NCBI GenBank assembly: GCA_963691655.1
Contig: OY829330.1
Location: 4,953,800-5,017,799, forward strand
Source: Toxonevra muliebris
Lineage: Eukaryota > Arthropoda > Insecta > Diptera > Pallopteridae
Direction of reading: 5' to 3'
DNA: 64,000 nt
The notes beneath the pieces were generated by a model. That model was not told where the DNA came from, made no database searches, and saw only the letters and a list, made by a program, of their open reading frames with translations. The position numbers and the translations under genes are program-made. This document shows positions 1 through 12,384 of this stretch, in pieces. Every line of letters begins with the position of its first letter. Position 1 is the first letter of the stretch.

Positions 1-411
1 GAGAAATCTGTATGAAATACCTCGCAAGAGCTAATAGTAGATGGATCAGGCTGCGACCTGCAAAAATAAACAAAGCGATATGACCCGACTACAACTCGAA
101 AAAAACTATTCAACTTGTAAACAAAAACTGGAAGGATATCTCGAGATTGACAGCGGCCATCACAGGTTTCTGGCTCATTGGTGATCAAGCAGCCAAAATA
201 AGAATACCGCATAACATCACTTGCCACAGCTGCGACTATCCGGAGGAAAAATACACTATTTCTCACCTTCTTTGTGAATTCCCGGCTTTAGGACGAATCA
301 GGATGAAAACCCTGGGTAAACCTTATTACAGTAACCATGGGGAATTATGTGAAATATGTCTAAACGAACTCCTAGGCTTTCTAAATCAGTCGGGATGGAT
401 CTGATTTTTTT
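1..411 (+). pseudogene. LINE ORF2 C-terminal remnant (family B, copy 1)
   Basis: This is the 3' end of a non-LTR retrotransposon ORF whose RNase H domain lies outside the window. Seen: the tail after RNase H, with the pattern SRW...PAK...WPDY, then TGFWLIG (usually TGHW) and a Cys/His cluster C-x2-C followed by SHLLCEFPAL, with LG and a final SGW before a stop at about 402-404. This tail is typical of jockey/I/LOA-like LINEs with an RNase H domain. The reading frame is open from about 147. The same layout recurs at 37.8-38.9 kb, so the two belong to one family. The element runs off the left edge; about 10 bases of T/A-rich 3' UTR follow the stop. Confidence 0.8.
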
Positions 412-1044
412 ATATATAAAATTGGAATTTACCCTCCATTGGTAGAAGAATAAAATACGTGAAACCTCATTTCCAAAAGTATTTATTTAATATAAAAAAA
501 ATTCCCGAAGTCCATGTCGCTTTCATGCCTCTCGACGGTAACGTGTCTTTAACGGAAAAAAGTACGTTCGCCTAAAAATTAGCCTTGGTTTAAAAATTAA
601 CCTTTGTAAATCTTAAAACGAAGGCGCCATCCGAGCTTAACTCCTTGAAACCTACTTCGGAGCATTGAAACATAGAGTGGTAGGGTGCCACTGCCAAGTC
701 AGGCATGAGCTGGGATAGATTTGAAATAAAAGAGGAAAATGGTACCCAAGAGAACATTCATCAAGCTGACAAAGTCAATGCCTCGCAGATGTGAAGCAAT
801 TAATGTAAATAAGGAATATCATAAAATTGTTGCACAGCCCTAAGTGCATATTTCTTTGATTTTTTTTTTTTGACTTTTTTTTCAAACTTTTAAGTTTCCC
901 ATTATATAATTTAATCATATAAGAACAAATTAAATCCACTTTTTTTTTAAAATAAAAATTAACAAAAGCCATGAAAACGTAATAAGTATGGTATGTCAAG
1001 ATTTGTTGCTTTTGTTTTGCACAATACTATAGATGTATCACAAT
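412..1044. other. AT-rich stretch, no gene seen
   Basis: Homopolymer-rich, AT-rich DNA. It probably starts with the 3' UTR of the LINE tail. No coding frame with recognisable motifs and no inverted repeat was seen. Confidence 0.5.
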
Positions 1045-1345
1045 TTTTTTAGACATTTTGGATTTTTTTTTCATAACAGCTGCTCTTGTAATATTTATTA
1101 AGTGAAAAAATAAAATAATGGAGTCAGAAAGCAACTCATTGCCATTCCTTCGCTTCTCCATAATTGCTATATAAATTCTTGGTGTCCAAATCCAATTTTA
1201 AAGGCAACATTTTTATCTATTTTTATTAATAGAAACAAACTCGTAATCTGTCAAAAATGAATTTGAAATTCCTTTTCTGTCGTTTGCCCACCTAAGTTTG
1301 AAATTAAGAATTTCAACGAAATTTTCTGCCGTGTGTCCGTACTAT
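1045..1345 (-). mobile_element. Truncated copy of the GTGCGGACA TIR element
   Basis: Read on the minus strand, this matches the first part of the complete element at 60478-60944. It starts at TAGTACGGACACACG, then follows the blocks TTTCGTTGAAATTCT, GGTGG, GGAATTTCAAATTC and CAAGAGCAGCTGTTATG in the same order. Homology fades near 1045, so the distal terminus is missing. It has no coding capacity and is a non-autonomous DNA transposon. Confidence 0.65.
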
Positions 1346-2149
1346 TACCCAGGTCAATGTTTGCCCATTGGTTGAATACGTAAATGGATATATTTTGGCT
1401 GTAGAAATTTTGGAAATTTTCGATAAACGGATCTGCAACTTCATGTGACGAAACCCTACGCGTTTTTTGCTTTTAGTAACTGACACCGTGCCATACTCGA
1501 AACAATGTGACTTCGATTTGCTTTACTCAAACTCAATTCGCTTTTTGGTTTAAAAATTCAAACCTTTTTTAAGGATTTTAACGCCTTTTTTTTAAATAAA
1601 TTAAAAAAAATTTTAAATTGCAACTGACATTGTACCTTTTTTCAGTTTTATGTTGCCTTTCTTAAAATATAAAATATAAATTTCTATATATCGGTAGATG
1701 TAAATGTTCGTGCTAAAATGCATTTTAGTGCATTTTTTTAATTAAATAAAAGAAAATTTCAGTTCAAAAGTTTTATGCTGCCTTTCTCTATGCTTTTCGG
1801 AGCCGCCTTTTTTGCAATTTTATTTTGTTTTTTCTTAGTTTTTAAGTCCACAAAATCCGCTCCCTTTATATGAGTATGTATAAAAGTATTCAAGAAAAAA
1901 CTATTTTCTGAGGTTTTTAAATAAATTTTCATTTGAAATGTATCCTAAATATTTAATAAATTATTAAACTAGGTATGTATGCCAAAATAGGTCAACTAAA
2001 AACTAAAAAATTAATTTAACTACGAAATTTTTTAGATATAATTTTTTTTGGTTAAACAAAAGCGGAGCTAAAACAAAAATTAAAAAAAACTTTGACAAAT
2101 ATTAAATTAAAAAAACTTGACAAAAAATTACATCATGTTCCTCTTCACA
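1346..2149. other. AT-rich stretch, no gene seen
   Basis: Very AT-rich sequence with many poly-A and poly-T runs. No coding or structured feature was identified. Confidence 0.5.
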
Positions 2150-2643
2150 TTCAAGTGTCATTTTCTTTTAGTGTTTGTTTTTTTAGGTTTTGGATTTACG
2201 CAAATTTTTCGTTGATATTTTGATTTTTAATTTTTTACAATTTTTATTATTTTATTTATTATATATTATTTGTATATATATATTTTTTTTTGTACTGGCT
2301 GGTAAAACATATTTAGAATTTACATATAAAAATTTATTTATTTTTGTTTTTTTTTTTTATTATTATTTATTTAACTTTTTTTTAGGCTTCTATTTGTTCA
2401 CACCCGCAATTTGTATATGTATTTGCAATCGAAATTAAAATATTATAGTTTATTTGGATTTGTTTTTTTTTTTGGTCAAAATGTGCAAATAATTATTGTA
2501 ATCAAAATAAAAACAAATGGAATTTACTTCGTTAGCTTTTTTCACGTTTACGTTTCACAAATAAATGCACACATACAGATGCACATGCATATACACACAT
2601 GCTTGCGATGAATGCAGCACAATCTTTTTAATGTGTTTATATA

Positions 2644-2665
2644 TGTGTGTGAGTGTGTGTGTGTT
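2644..2665 (+). repeat. (GT)n microsatellite
   Basis: Imperfect GT dinucleotide run. Confidence 0.9.
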
Positions 2666-3643
2666 TTTGTGAGTAAATAAAATCTCATGTGCTCTCAATC
2701 TCATATGTGAAATATAAGAAATATATGCGGCTGGCTTCTCATGTGTGTGCCGTGCAGCATGTGAGTGTGTCTACGAGTGTTTGTTTGTTTGTTTGCGATA
2801 CAGGCATGTTTGATGTGGTGTTGTTGTTGTTGCTGCTGTGTTGCCTGCCTGCCTTCTTCACTTTCTTCTCTAAAACGAAGCCATGCGTGTGCCGTTGTAA
2901 AGTAACAACAATAACTTTAAATACAAACAACACACACACACGTTGAAGTTAATTTTGCCGGTTCTTAGATTTTCTTTCGTTTTTTTCAGTTTGTTTTTAA
3001 TTTACAATTTATTACAGTTTATTTATTTACTTTTTAATGGTGGTTTTTTTTTTGGTGTTGTTTTTGTTGTGGTTTCATTTATTATCGAAATTTTGAAACC
3101 GTTTTTTTTTTTGTTGTTGTTAAAGAAGCAAAACTATTTCTTTAAAATTTTCCGAATGTTATTCCGTCCGAGTACACGTTTAGTTGCTCCAAATGCCCGT
3201 TTATATTTAAGAATTGCACATCAATTTCCATAACGTCTTCTTCTTACGACTTCTTACCCGGCAACAAAAACCAGAAAAAAAAATTTAACTGAAACCGTTC
3301 TGTATTATATAGTGCAGTTTAATGCGACTTGTATTCAACTGATGCTCTTTTTCTTCTTTTTCTTCTTTCACACACAACTCAACCAGTACCACCACTTTCA
3401 CATACACACATAGAAGGCGAGGCGCGTTATCGTAAATGTCCCGTTAGCGAATGATAGCCGTTAGAAAAAGTTAAAACAAGATAAAAGTGTGAAGCATGAA
3501 AAAATTCATAACTTTTTTTTAATATTATTATTTTCTTTTTTAAAAAAAAGAGCGTGTACATCCTTACAGTACGATGTCTTTTGAACTTCTAACTACAGTT
3601 TTCAACATTATCCACAAACAGGATAACAATTCAAACGTCTTCT

Positions 3644-3680
3644 TCTTTCTTTCTTTCTTTCTTGCTTTCTTTCTTTCTTT
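3644..3680 (+). repeat. (CTTT)n microsatellite
   Basis: Tetranucleotide CTTT run with one interruption (TTGC). Confidence 0.95.
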
Positions 3681-3981
3681 CATTACAACCTCAAGAAATT
3701 ATGCGCGAAGCACCGTAAGCTAGAAAAAAATTGATAATGAAACACAAGAAAAACACATAGACAGACATATGCATACAAACATATATACCCAAAAGCAAAT
3801 GAAATGAAACGAAAGGACGAAGACAACGGCAAGCAACTCACAATCATCAAAAAAGAAATAAAAAAAAAAAACAACAACAAAAAAAATTGCAAAAAAAAAA
3901 ACACAAAAAAACAAGAAGTAAAAAGTAAGAAAAATGCTATCAAAAAGTAGTAATGTAAAACACGCACGAAGGAGAAATGAA

Positions 3982-3997
3982 GACACACACACACACG
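3982..3997 (+). repeat. (AC)n microsatellite
   Basis: Short pure AC run. Confidence 0.9.
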
Positions 3998-4059
3998 CAT
4001 AGATTCATACAAATAAACATCTTCTTCAAGTTTGATTTGATAAAGTGTTTGTCCGTACG

Positions 4060-4080
4060 CACACACACACACACACACAT
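4060..4080 (+). repeat. (CA)n microsatellite
   Basis: Pure CA run of about ten units. Confidence 0.95.
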
Positions 4081-4410
4081 ACACAGTGATTAAAAAAAAA
4101 AATAAAATAAACACATACACACAAAAATACATACAAACAACCAAAGGCTCTATAAAGAAACAACGCACATACTCGTATATACAAATACACGCGCGTTCCT
4201 AAACAATAAATAAAAACTGTAAGGAAGTCTCTAAGCTAAGTATGTATGTATGTAAGTATGTAAATATCGCGAGAGTATGAAGGAGAATAAAAAGCTAAGA
4301 AAAACACGTTAGTAAGAAACAACATTAACAAAAGAGTAAGTACATATATCGTATCTAGTTAGAGAAAACGGCGAAAGACGTTGGTGTTCATTCTCTTCTT
4401 CGTTCTTTGC

Positions 4411-4486
4411 GCTGTTGTTGTTTTTGTTGTTGTGTTCCTTTAAACGTTACATCGACATTGTTGTTGTTGTTGCTGTTGTTGTTGCT
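4411..4486 (+). repeat. GTT/GCT triplet-rich tract
   Basis: There are two runs of GTT triplets with interspersed GCT, separated by about 25 bases. On the minus strand they read CAACAACAG. They could be a CAA-rich 5' UTR or a short Gln/Asn tract; no long frame supports coding. Confidence 0.7.
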
Positions 4487-4805
4487 GGACGGTGGTTTTC
4501 GTTCGCTCGTTCGTCGTAATTTTAAGTCTCATTTGGTTCGCCAAGTTTTCTTTGAACTACTTTTAAACCTTAAGAAAAAAAGACATACGAAAAACGAAGA
4601 AGAGTTCTCTTCTTTTGTTTTTCATTAATCTTAACTAAAATGAAAGAGCGGCGTGTAAACTAATTCGCGCGTACCACGAAGTAGTTATACATTTAGCAGG
4701 ACGATGATGCTAGCTACAGACACAACAAGACGCCACACTAATATTAAAATCTCTAACTCTAAAAAATGTGGACAACTCACAAAACATACTTACAAAAAAA
4801 AAAAA

Positions 4806-4851
4806 AGAGAGAGAAATAGTGAAAGAGGAAGCGAGAGAGAAAGAGAGAGAA
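4806..4851 (+). repeat. (GA)n-rich purine tract
   Basis: An interrupted GAGA run. Such tracts are possible GAGA-factor sites in flies, but nothing else here confirms a promoter. Confidence 0.7.
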
Positions 4852-5509
4852 TATAAAACTATGCAGAAGTAAGAAATATTATATTATATTACTGTTGTAC
4901 CAAAGCCATATATAAAAATATATATTTATACACACGCTCTTATATAAATACAGTAGTATGTAGTGAAGTTGTTTCTTTTACGCTGTCATTTTTGCTACCC
5001 CTACTGCTGCACTACCCTTAGTACTATTGCCTGCCTACCTATTTAACATACATACATTTTAACTACCTACCCACTACATGAGGCAATACGTAGTCCCCGT
5101 TTTCCTTACAGTTATTTTTTTCCTATCCTTCTTGCTTATATTCATTCTATTTCTTATAAAATTTCTAATAAGACTCATACTACCCCGCCGCTATTACGTA
5201 TACGCATTCACACACACACACACTCAAACACAATCACACTAGAGAAAACGGGGAAAACTGTGAATATATTTAATCTTATTTTTTTGCTGCTCTCTGTCTC
5301 AGATTTTGAATAGCGCGTCGTCGTAGGTCACCGTCTTCGTAGTCGTGTCCCTCGTGAAGAGAAACAAAAAATTGTAGTTGGTTGATGATTTTTCTTCTAT
5401 TCAAATTACAAAACAATTAAATAGAAAAAGAGTATAATAAGAGAGAGATAGAATGAGAGAGCGATGAGAGGGGAAGGGAAAATTATTAGGGTAAATTAAA
5501 AAAATGTTG

Positions 5510-5534
5510 CTGTGTGTGTGTGTGTGTGTGTGTA
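5510..5534 (+). repeat. (TG)n microsatellite
   Basis: TG run of about twelve units. Confidence 0.95.
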
Positions 5535-6050
5535 TGTGATAGAGGTCGATCTATTCGCTTATGGGACACACGGACATTTGGAATAAGTGCAAAAAAAAAG
5601 CAAATAAAGAAAATGGAAATATGGAAAGAGTGAAAAGTAGACAGAGCGTAACAACGTAGATAAAGGGGAAAGGTAAATTGCAAGAGACGTTCAAAATTTA
5701 AATATCAGCGGTATCGTAAAAAATTTAATAAAAATTTAATCATACTTTTTTTTGGTCGGCTAAACTAGAAACAAGAAAACTGGGAATGGGGGGAAAGAAA
5801 GTATTAGACGAGTTTCACTTCATTGAGGATGCATAAGGATTATTTTTCTAGGATTATTATTTATTACTAGTTATTATTCCAATGCATTTTGAAGTGCTTC
5901 GAATTGATAACTATAAAACTGAGCAATTCTCATTACCACTTAATGAGGTGGAAACATTCTTTAATATGGCTTAAAAAAGTTAAATTCAGCTACTATCTGT
6001 ACCAAGCACTTCAAATAATTAAATTTCTGGAACGTGGATTCAGTTCTAAC

Positions 6051-7170
6051 CAGTGTTGCCAGAAACTTCACTTCAAAAATCGTCAAAATTGTAAGAAAAA
6101 ATCGTCATCAGAGAAAAACTACATGTCTATATCTACATGTCGTTGCTCCCTGAATTCAACATCTAATTGGTGAAATTAATTTTCTTCCCCAAAATTTTTA
6201 AGATGTGACATCAAACTTTGTAATGAATTCACCTCTTTTGAAACACACTGTCAAATTTCGTATAAATTTTGACAAGTTTTTAATGAAGGCCCTTATTAAT
6301 TTTTCTTTAGCATAAATGCCAACGTAAATATATTTTCCTTCCAAAAATGTTGCTTTGTCTCTGAAATCAATATTATTAACATCACGAGTTAAATTCTCTG
6401 GTCTTTAAATATTTGTGCATGGAAAGCATAATCAAAATTGTATCACTGGAAATTAAGTTCAACACTGATATATCTAGTCTTTATTCCTTCAAAAGTTGTA
6501 CCAGTTCCTGACGAGAAAAGCTTAATAGGTAATGTTTACATTATCTTATAGTAGATGTAATGTGTTCATTATGATGAAGAAAGCTTTTTTTAATGATCAT
6601 CACCAAGCCTTGACTTGTCATCAAATGGTAATGAAAAAGCAGATTAAGCTTGATTGTTTTAGAGCACACTTCTCACAGTATCGAGGAATAAAGGCAATTG
6701 GTAAATAAACTTATTCCAGATCGGTGTAGAAATCTTATATTCACTATTGAAAATCAATTTACTTAAAATGGTTAATATTTAAGTTTTTGGAAACTTACTT
6801 TTGTCACATCATACTATCACTCAGTAGTATTGAGTTAATAAAATAGTCAGAACCACATTTTCTTTCTTTATAATATAAGTAGTTGCTATTTCAACAGCTT
6901 TCTATGCAGCTTTTTAGTAGGGTAAAAATAAATTTAAACCTGTCTATTATTGAGAAGATTTTTGGGACTGAAGTTTTTTTTGGTGTGTTAAAAGATATTT
7001 TTGTGTTATACTATATGTATAAAAATGCCAGAAGAGATTTTAAAACAAACAAGTTTTTATGCAGTTGTGGTTGATCTAAAAAATCGTAATTTTCCAACAA
7101 AAATCGTCAAATCGTCATTAGGTCAAAAAATCGTCAAAATTACGTTAAAATCGTCGTTCTGGCAACGCTG
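6051..7170 (+). mobile_element. hAT-like non-autonomous element (copy 1)
   Basis: It begins CAGTGTTGCCAGAA and ends TTCTGGCAACGCTG, an imperfect terminal inverted repeat of the YARNG-type expected for hAT elements. Subterminal AAATCGTCAAAATT-like motifs repeat at both ends. The 8 bases before it are GTTCTAAC and the 8 after are GTTCTGAC, an 8-bp target duplication with one mismatch. The 1.1-kb interior has only short frames and no transposase motif. A second copy in opposite orientation lies at 25240-26377. Confidence 0.85.
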
Positions 7171-8951
7171 GTTCTGACCAAAGCAACAACATCTACCAAC
7201 AATCCTCCGACAATATTGATTGGCCAGAAATTTTATTCAACTACGTCGTTTTAGGGCATTGGTTGCTACCAATACAATCATTCCTTGCTTGAATGTATTT
7301 TAGAGCTTTCAAAGTTTCCATTTTCATTTTGGAGGGAGATTAAATAATTTTTGTATTTTTGAATAAAGTAGCAATTTATGCCTAACTATGCCAATCCCAT
7401 GGAATAAAATTCGGATAAAAAAAAAAACAAATACTATAACTAAGATTTTCAGTCATTGTTAGAAAAAATGCGTTTTTATAACAAAAAAATGAAAAATGTG
7501 CAAAGAATAAAATTTTTTACATATTCGAACATTTTTTTTATTATTTTGAATAAACTCTAGAAATTTTTCAATGTATCTTAGAGTTAAGGTCAGTTTCTGA
7601 TGTATTTAGTATAAAACCTGAACATAAGCTCTGTGTTTTTTGTTTGTTTTTAGATCCAGAAAATATGTCTTAAGCAAAGTCTGGTTTTTTGATTTTTTAA
7701 CTTTGGTAGAGTAGGAAACATCTGCCCCCCGCTGCCCCCTGAGCCGATTGCTTTTTAAACGTTAGATATACATACGTTTAACCTTCTCGGATAAACTTTT
7801 ATTTTTTTGCACACGATTGCACATATATATTTTTTCCGAATGAGTACTTTTTTAAGGATGTAGTCTGGTGTTTCGGCCTAATTTTTAAGGTTATTTCGGG
7901 AATTTTTATTACAACAAAATAAAATACAATCACTTAAATTTTTTATATGTATGTTATTATTGACATCTTTCGCTGTAGAAAAAAATTGTTTTACTATATT
8001 TTTTTAGTGTTTTTTACGTCCAAAGTGGACACCTAAAAAAAAAGGTGTGGGGCTGGCCCGGGTGATTACGGTACTTAAAGTCATCTTAAACAAAAAAAAA
8101 AAGGTAGATTAATGTTTTGTAGTCTTGTCATTCTAACCGGTAGTAGATTTAAACATTTTTGTTAAAAAATAAAAATAGGAAATAAGGATTATAAATAAAC
8201 AATTCTACTACCTGCGAGAGCCAGTGGAGTGTAGAATAACTTATTAAAATTTCAGCCCTATCGGTTCGATAGTACTTTTTCAGACCTAAATACTCTAAAA
8301 CTCTTGTTTCTCTGTTTATTTTTTGGTTTTTAATGTTTACTTTTTTAATGTATTTATTTACAGTAGGGGCAAACAGTAATTGAGAACCAGAAATGAACTT
8401 TGTTTTAAAGGAAAAATTAATAAATATTTTTGTTGAGTATTAAACTCAAGTGTACTGTAAGTGGTATTATTATTTTTTTTTAATTTTATACAAACTTTGT
8501 ATGTAAAGGAAAATTAGTTACAAATGCATCAGAAAACTTTCACTATCACCCGTTTCAATATTGAAGTCATTAAATACATAAACTGTAAATATCCTTATAC
8601 ATACATGTTTAAATGCAAAAAATATTTTTTCTGATTTATCTGTTTATCGATGGTAGAAACATTGTATGGAAAATTAGCAGAAAATATATCACGAAATAAA
8701 CTGTAAAAACAAATCTTTTATTTTTTGGGAGTAAAACCCACCGGAAAATCAAAAATTGCAATAAAAATTTAATTTTTGCAATTGCAATCTCCTGTAACTT
8801 TGTTTTTTGTAAGCCAATGTTACAAGCATTGTTTTATTTAAATGCTAGTCATAAAATTTTCTTTCCAAAATATGTTTTCTTAGTTCTCTAACTTTAGTAC
8901 TTTCAAAGTTATGACGTTTTTAAGTTAGCAATGTAAATAACAACATTAATT
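7171..8951. other. AT-rich stretch, no gene seen
   Basis: No coding frame with motifs and no clear inverted repeat. A C/G-rich block near 7725-7745 (CCCCCCGCTGCCCCC) and another near 8045-8065 resemble GC-rich ends seen in hAT-type elements elsewhere in the window, but no partners were found. Confidence 0.4.
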
Positions 8952-9345
8952 AACCCATTGGGGCTCAAGGGTGCATTTACAGCCCTTTCTCCAATACAAT
9001 ATTTTACTTATCTCGACCCAAAGTATGGAAAAAAAAAATTTTGTGCAGCTAGCTTGTTCTACTCGTAACACTGTACAGCGGTTGAAAAATTCTTTTAATT
9101 TTTTTATTTATTGCAAACAGTGTAAAAACTCATAAAACGTGTAGAGAACACAAAAAATCTAAAAAAAAAAAAAAATTTTCCACATACCCCAACTTCACAA
9201 TTTTTAAAAAAATAATAAAATCATCGATATCACAAAAGTTCGACCTAACTCGAAAAAAATGTTTTGTAGATTCGCAATTGGTATCGGAATTCAATTGCAA
9301 TCGAAAACCACTCCAGAAAATCCGTATGAGAACTCAGAAATTTTT
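8952..9345. repeat. Dispersed repeat with a TTAACCC end
   Basis: It starts TTAACCCATTGGGGCTC, the TTAA-plus-CCC signature of piggyBac-like termini. From about 9112 to 9345 it matches 40145-40325 in the same orientation (shared blocks AAAACTCATAAAACG, ACAAAAGTTCGACCTAA, TGAGAACT). No opposite terminus was found, so this is an end fragment or an eroded MITE. Confidence 0.45.
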
Positions 9346-9720
9346 GAGATATTTGCATTTGAAAAAAGTTAATTTTTTTTAATCCATTGAAACTTTTTTT
9401 GGGGAAAAATATGTACGCTATGTAATTTCTAATAAATCAGGTTAAAAAACTCATGGAAAGTAGGGCCTGTATTTGATGCAGTTTACGAGATATCCTAGTG
9501 TAAAGCCACACAATTTTCAATTTTGGAGAACTATTTTCTAAAATATATCAAAAATATAAAGACAAAAGAAAGAAAAATAAATTTACCCCAGTATTCCATA
9601 GAAAAATTCAAACTATAAATAAAAAAACTATTTCGGCCCTTGCTTATCTACTTTTTAAATTAAATGTATTTTGGCACATTTTTGATCCAAAATTTGGAAT
9701 TTGTGCTCTTTATTAAAAAG

Positions 9721-10615
9721 ATAACACTAGTTTACAGCCAAAATTACCAATGAACACCACTATCTAATTCCTATGTAAAATTGGTCGCTGAGCTCGAAAA
9801 TCAACTCTATTTTTAATTCTATGGTATGGTTTTGGAGATATTGTCAGTTGAATTGTTTTATCAGAGCAAAAAAAGTTTATCCACATAATAACAAATATCT
9901 TAGAAACTAGGAATTCGATTTGAACAAACAAGATACAAAATTAAAGATAGTAAAATTTATCATCTTACGTTTATACGTTTTGATTTTTTGATTGGATAAA
10001 TAGTTTTTGCACAATTAAGTTAATTGCCAACAAATTTTGAGTTTTTCTGTTTAAATGTTTTTAAACAAAATTTTGGATTACAAATAAAATTAAGAAAACG
10101 CAATAATTTACTCTGTTTTAAAACTAGTTATTTTTACTCAATTGCATGTAACTTTTACATTTATCCCTAGATTTTTATCTTTTATATCTTATTTTTTTTT
10201 GTAAAAGTACAGACTTTAAGCAAACAATTTAAAACAGAGCAAGTTATTGCGTCTTCCTAAATTTATTTGTAATCCAAAATTTTTTTAAAAAATTTTTTTT
10301 GAAAAAAAAACTTTCAATTTCTTGACAATTTTCTTCATTTTGAAAAAACTATTTATCCAATCGAATCAAAATGTATAAATATAAGATGAAAAAATTTAAT
10401 ATCTTTAATTTCATATACTGCTTGTTTAAATATTTGTAATCATGTGAACAAACCTTTTTTGATCCAATAAAAAAAAATTCAACTGGCGATATCTCCAAAA
10501 CCACACCATAGAATTTAAAAGAGTTAATTTTCGGGCTCAGCGACCAATTTTACATAGGAATTGGATACTGGTGTTCATTGCCCAAAAAAAAAATATTTAT
10601 TTGTAAACTAGTGTA
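9721..10615. repeat. Long foldback (inverted repeat), about 430-bp arms
   Basis: The left arm runs from ATAACACTAGTTTAC to about 10150 and the right arm from about 10190 to GTAAACTAGTGT. Matching blocks occur in mirrored order: CAATGAACACC/GGTGTTCATTG, TTGGTCGCTGAGC/GCTCAGCGACCAA, TTTTGGAGATAT/ATATCTCCAAAA, TTATCCA...ATC blocks, and TTACTCTGTTTTAAA/TTTAAAACAGAGCAAGTTA near the centre. There is no coding potential. It is a foldback-type non-autonomous transposon able to form a long hairpin. Confidence 0.8.
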
Positions 10616-11400
10616 ATTATTCTTATGAATTATTATTGAAACACACGTTTTTTAATTAACAGAACTTTTCCGGCATTTTCGGTTTTTAAAATGGGACAAA
10701 AAAGGGCATTTTGCAGAAGAAAATGAGATAATTAGTGCTAGTTCTTTGGCAACACTGACAATAAGCTTCTTCGTATGGCTTTCGATTTTTAAAAACAAAA
10801 TATTGCTTCTTTGAAAACAAACGGTACAATATTAAGTATTAGTATTTGTAAAAAATAAAAGAATAAAAATTAAATATAAATTAAAAAACTAAAACAAACA
10901 TTTCCTCGTTCTTCTCAAAACCGGGTATAAAAAAGAATGTTATTTTTGGTATTTTTGAACCAGCTAAATCCTCTATTGGTATTTATATAATATGCAAAAT
11001 TTACTTAAAAGCGATTTTTCTGCTACTCATTTCAATTGTCAAAAATTGCAAACATTAACATAAAGACAAGCAAAAACTTCTAGAAAAGGAATGCGAACTT
11101 TTGAATTTTGACAGTAACCCAGTGATAAATAAAACAGAGCCAGTCATAGTAACAAATATTTCACAGACAGAAACGAAATGAAAATAGCTCAACTGAAATA
11201 GCCAAACAGGACAGGAGGATTGAGCGGAGGACGAATACTCCAATCGGAGTACCTTCGATAACACTGTTCAGCACCTGTCGAAGCGGGACCTCGCTGTGCA
11301 ATTTTTTTGTTTTTTCTTCGTTTTTCCCTGCTGCACATACAAGCACAATATGTGATAATACTTACATATGTGTGTGTCCATCGCTGCTTCAGAGAAATTT
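10616..11400. other. No gene recognised
   Basis: Contains TGGCAACACTG at about 10750, which resembles the hAT end at 6051 and may be a stranded terminus. The higher-complexity 11190-11300 segment has overlapping short frames on minus, but no protein family was recognised. Confidence 0.4.
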
Positions 11401-12264
11401 CCCAACAAGCACAAAAAAAAAATTCTCTAACCTTTGAGATATTTATAATTCTCAAGTTGATATCCAACATGATTCTCCAATCGATATCAAATATTTTTCT
11501 CAACATTCGCTTTCATGTTGAGAGTGAGTTGAGATATATTTGAGAAAATATTTACATATTTTATTATGGCAACACTGCTATTGGATTTGCAAAAAATATG
11601 TATCTGGCAGTGGTTGTGAATAACATGGTTTTCTACAAAATTGAAGTACAAAAGGAAGAAAATGAAGTGAAAATAATTTTTGCGAAAAACTTTAATTTTA
11701 AAAGTAAAAAACTAAAAAGTGAAATAACGCAGGAAGTGTACTTATTGTCGGAGCGATCAAAGCTGCCGAAACTTTGATGCTAGAGCCTTCCACTTCAACT
11801 GCCAACCAAAATTGTTTACTCTCAAGCGATATTAAATCGACTGAATTTGCTTTTTTTTTAATTTTAATTTTACTATGTATAATTGAAGTGTTAAAACAAA
11901 ATACCTTTTGTGATATGAAATTGTTAAATTTTAAGTTGCTTTTGAAGTTGAAAAGCGAAGAAATAAAAAAGTCATTTAAAATTTCCTTTTAGTTTTTGTG
12001 TTTCAATTAAATAGAAATAATTATTGCTTACGGCAATCCTGTTAATTTCCTTTGAAACCTATTGGAGAATTACGTTAGAACTCAAGTTGGGAACTATAAT
12101 TTTCTCAAGTTGATAACTATAATTATTACCATACCAAAAAAATACCCTTTTTGTTGAGAATGCTATAGTACATGGATGGAGTTGCTGTTGAGAATTAACG
12201 TTTGAGAAAGGTATTTGATATCAACTTCACCTCAAGTTGATCTCAAACATAAATGCTTGTTGGG
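11401..12264. mobile_element. 864-bp element with CCCAACAAGC terminal inverted repeats
   Basis: It begins CCCAACAAGC and ends GCTTGTTGGG, a perfect 10-bp inverted repeat. Subterminal blocks mirror each other: CTCAAGTTGATATC at left; GATATCAACTT and CTCAAGTTGATCTC at right. The motif TTGAGA/TCTCAA recurs many times inside. No transposase frame was found. A target duplication is not clear from the flanks. A similar CCCAATAAGCATTGATGTGAG occurs at 17755, perhaps the end of a diverged relative. Confidence 0.65.
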
Positions 12265-12384
12265 TTACTATTATAGATCGATTCTGTATGTTACCGCAAT
12301 AGAAAATATTGTTACCGAAACGTGTTACCGGGTTTGACAATCGGTATGCTCACAAGTTATTTTACTATTAATTTTTATATTATT

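Larger units (their letters stand above)
2150..5880. other. Microsatellite-rich island without recognisable transposons
   Basis: This 3.7-kb tract shows none of the terminal repeats or decayed transposon frames that fill the rest of the window. It is dense in short tandem repeats and triplet runs (GTT/GTTGCT on plus, CAACAG on minus). In flies such sequence is common in long untranslated exons and regulatory introns of developmental genes. No protein-coding frame beyond low-complexity stretches is convincing. Its status as UTR or regulatory DNA is inference, and which gene it would serve is unknown. Confidence 0.35.

Noticed and set aside
3683..4168. 161-codon minus frame rich in Phe and Cys/Val runs
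   Set aside because: It is a by-product of CA microsatellites and poly-A tracts on the plus strand.
2644..5534. Telomeric or centromeric satellite
   Set aside because: Repeats are short, mixed microsatellites, not long arrays.
11055..11506. Overlapping minus frames of 61-105 codons
   Set aside because: No domain recognised, they overlap each other in different frames and run into the CCCAACAAGC element.
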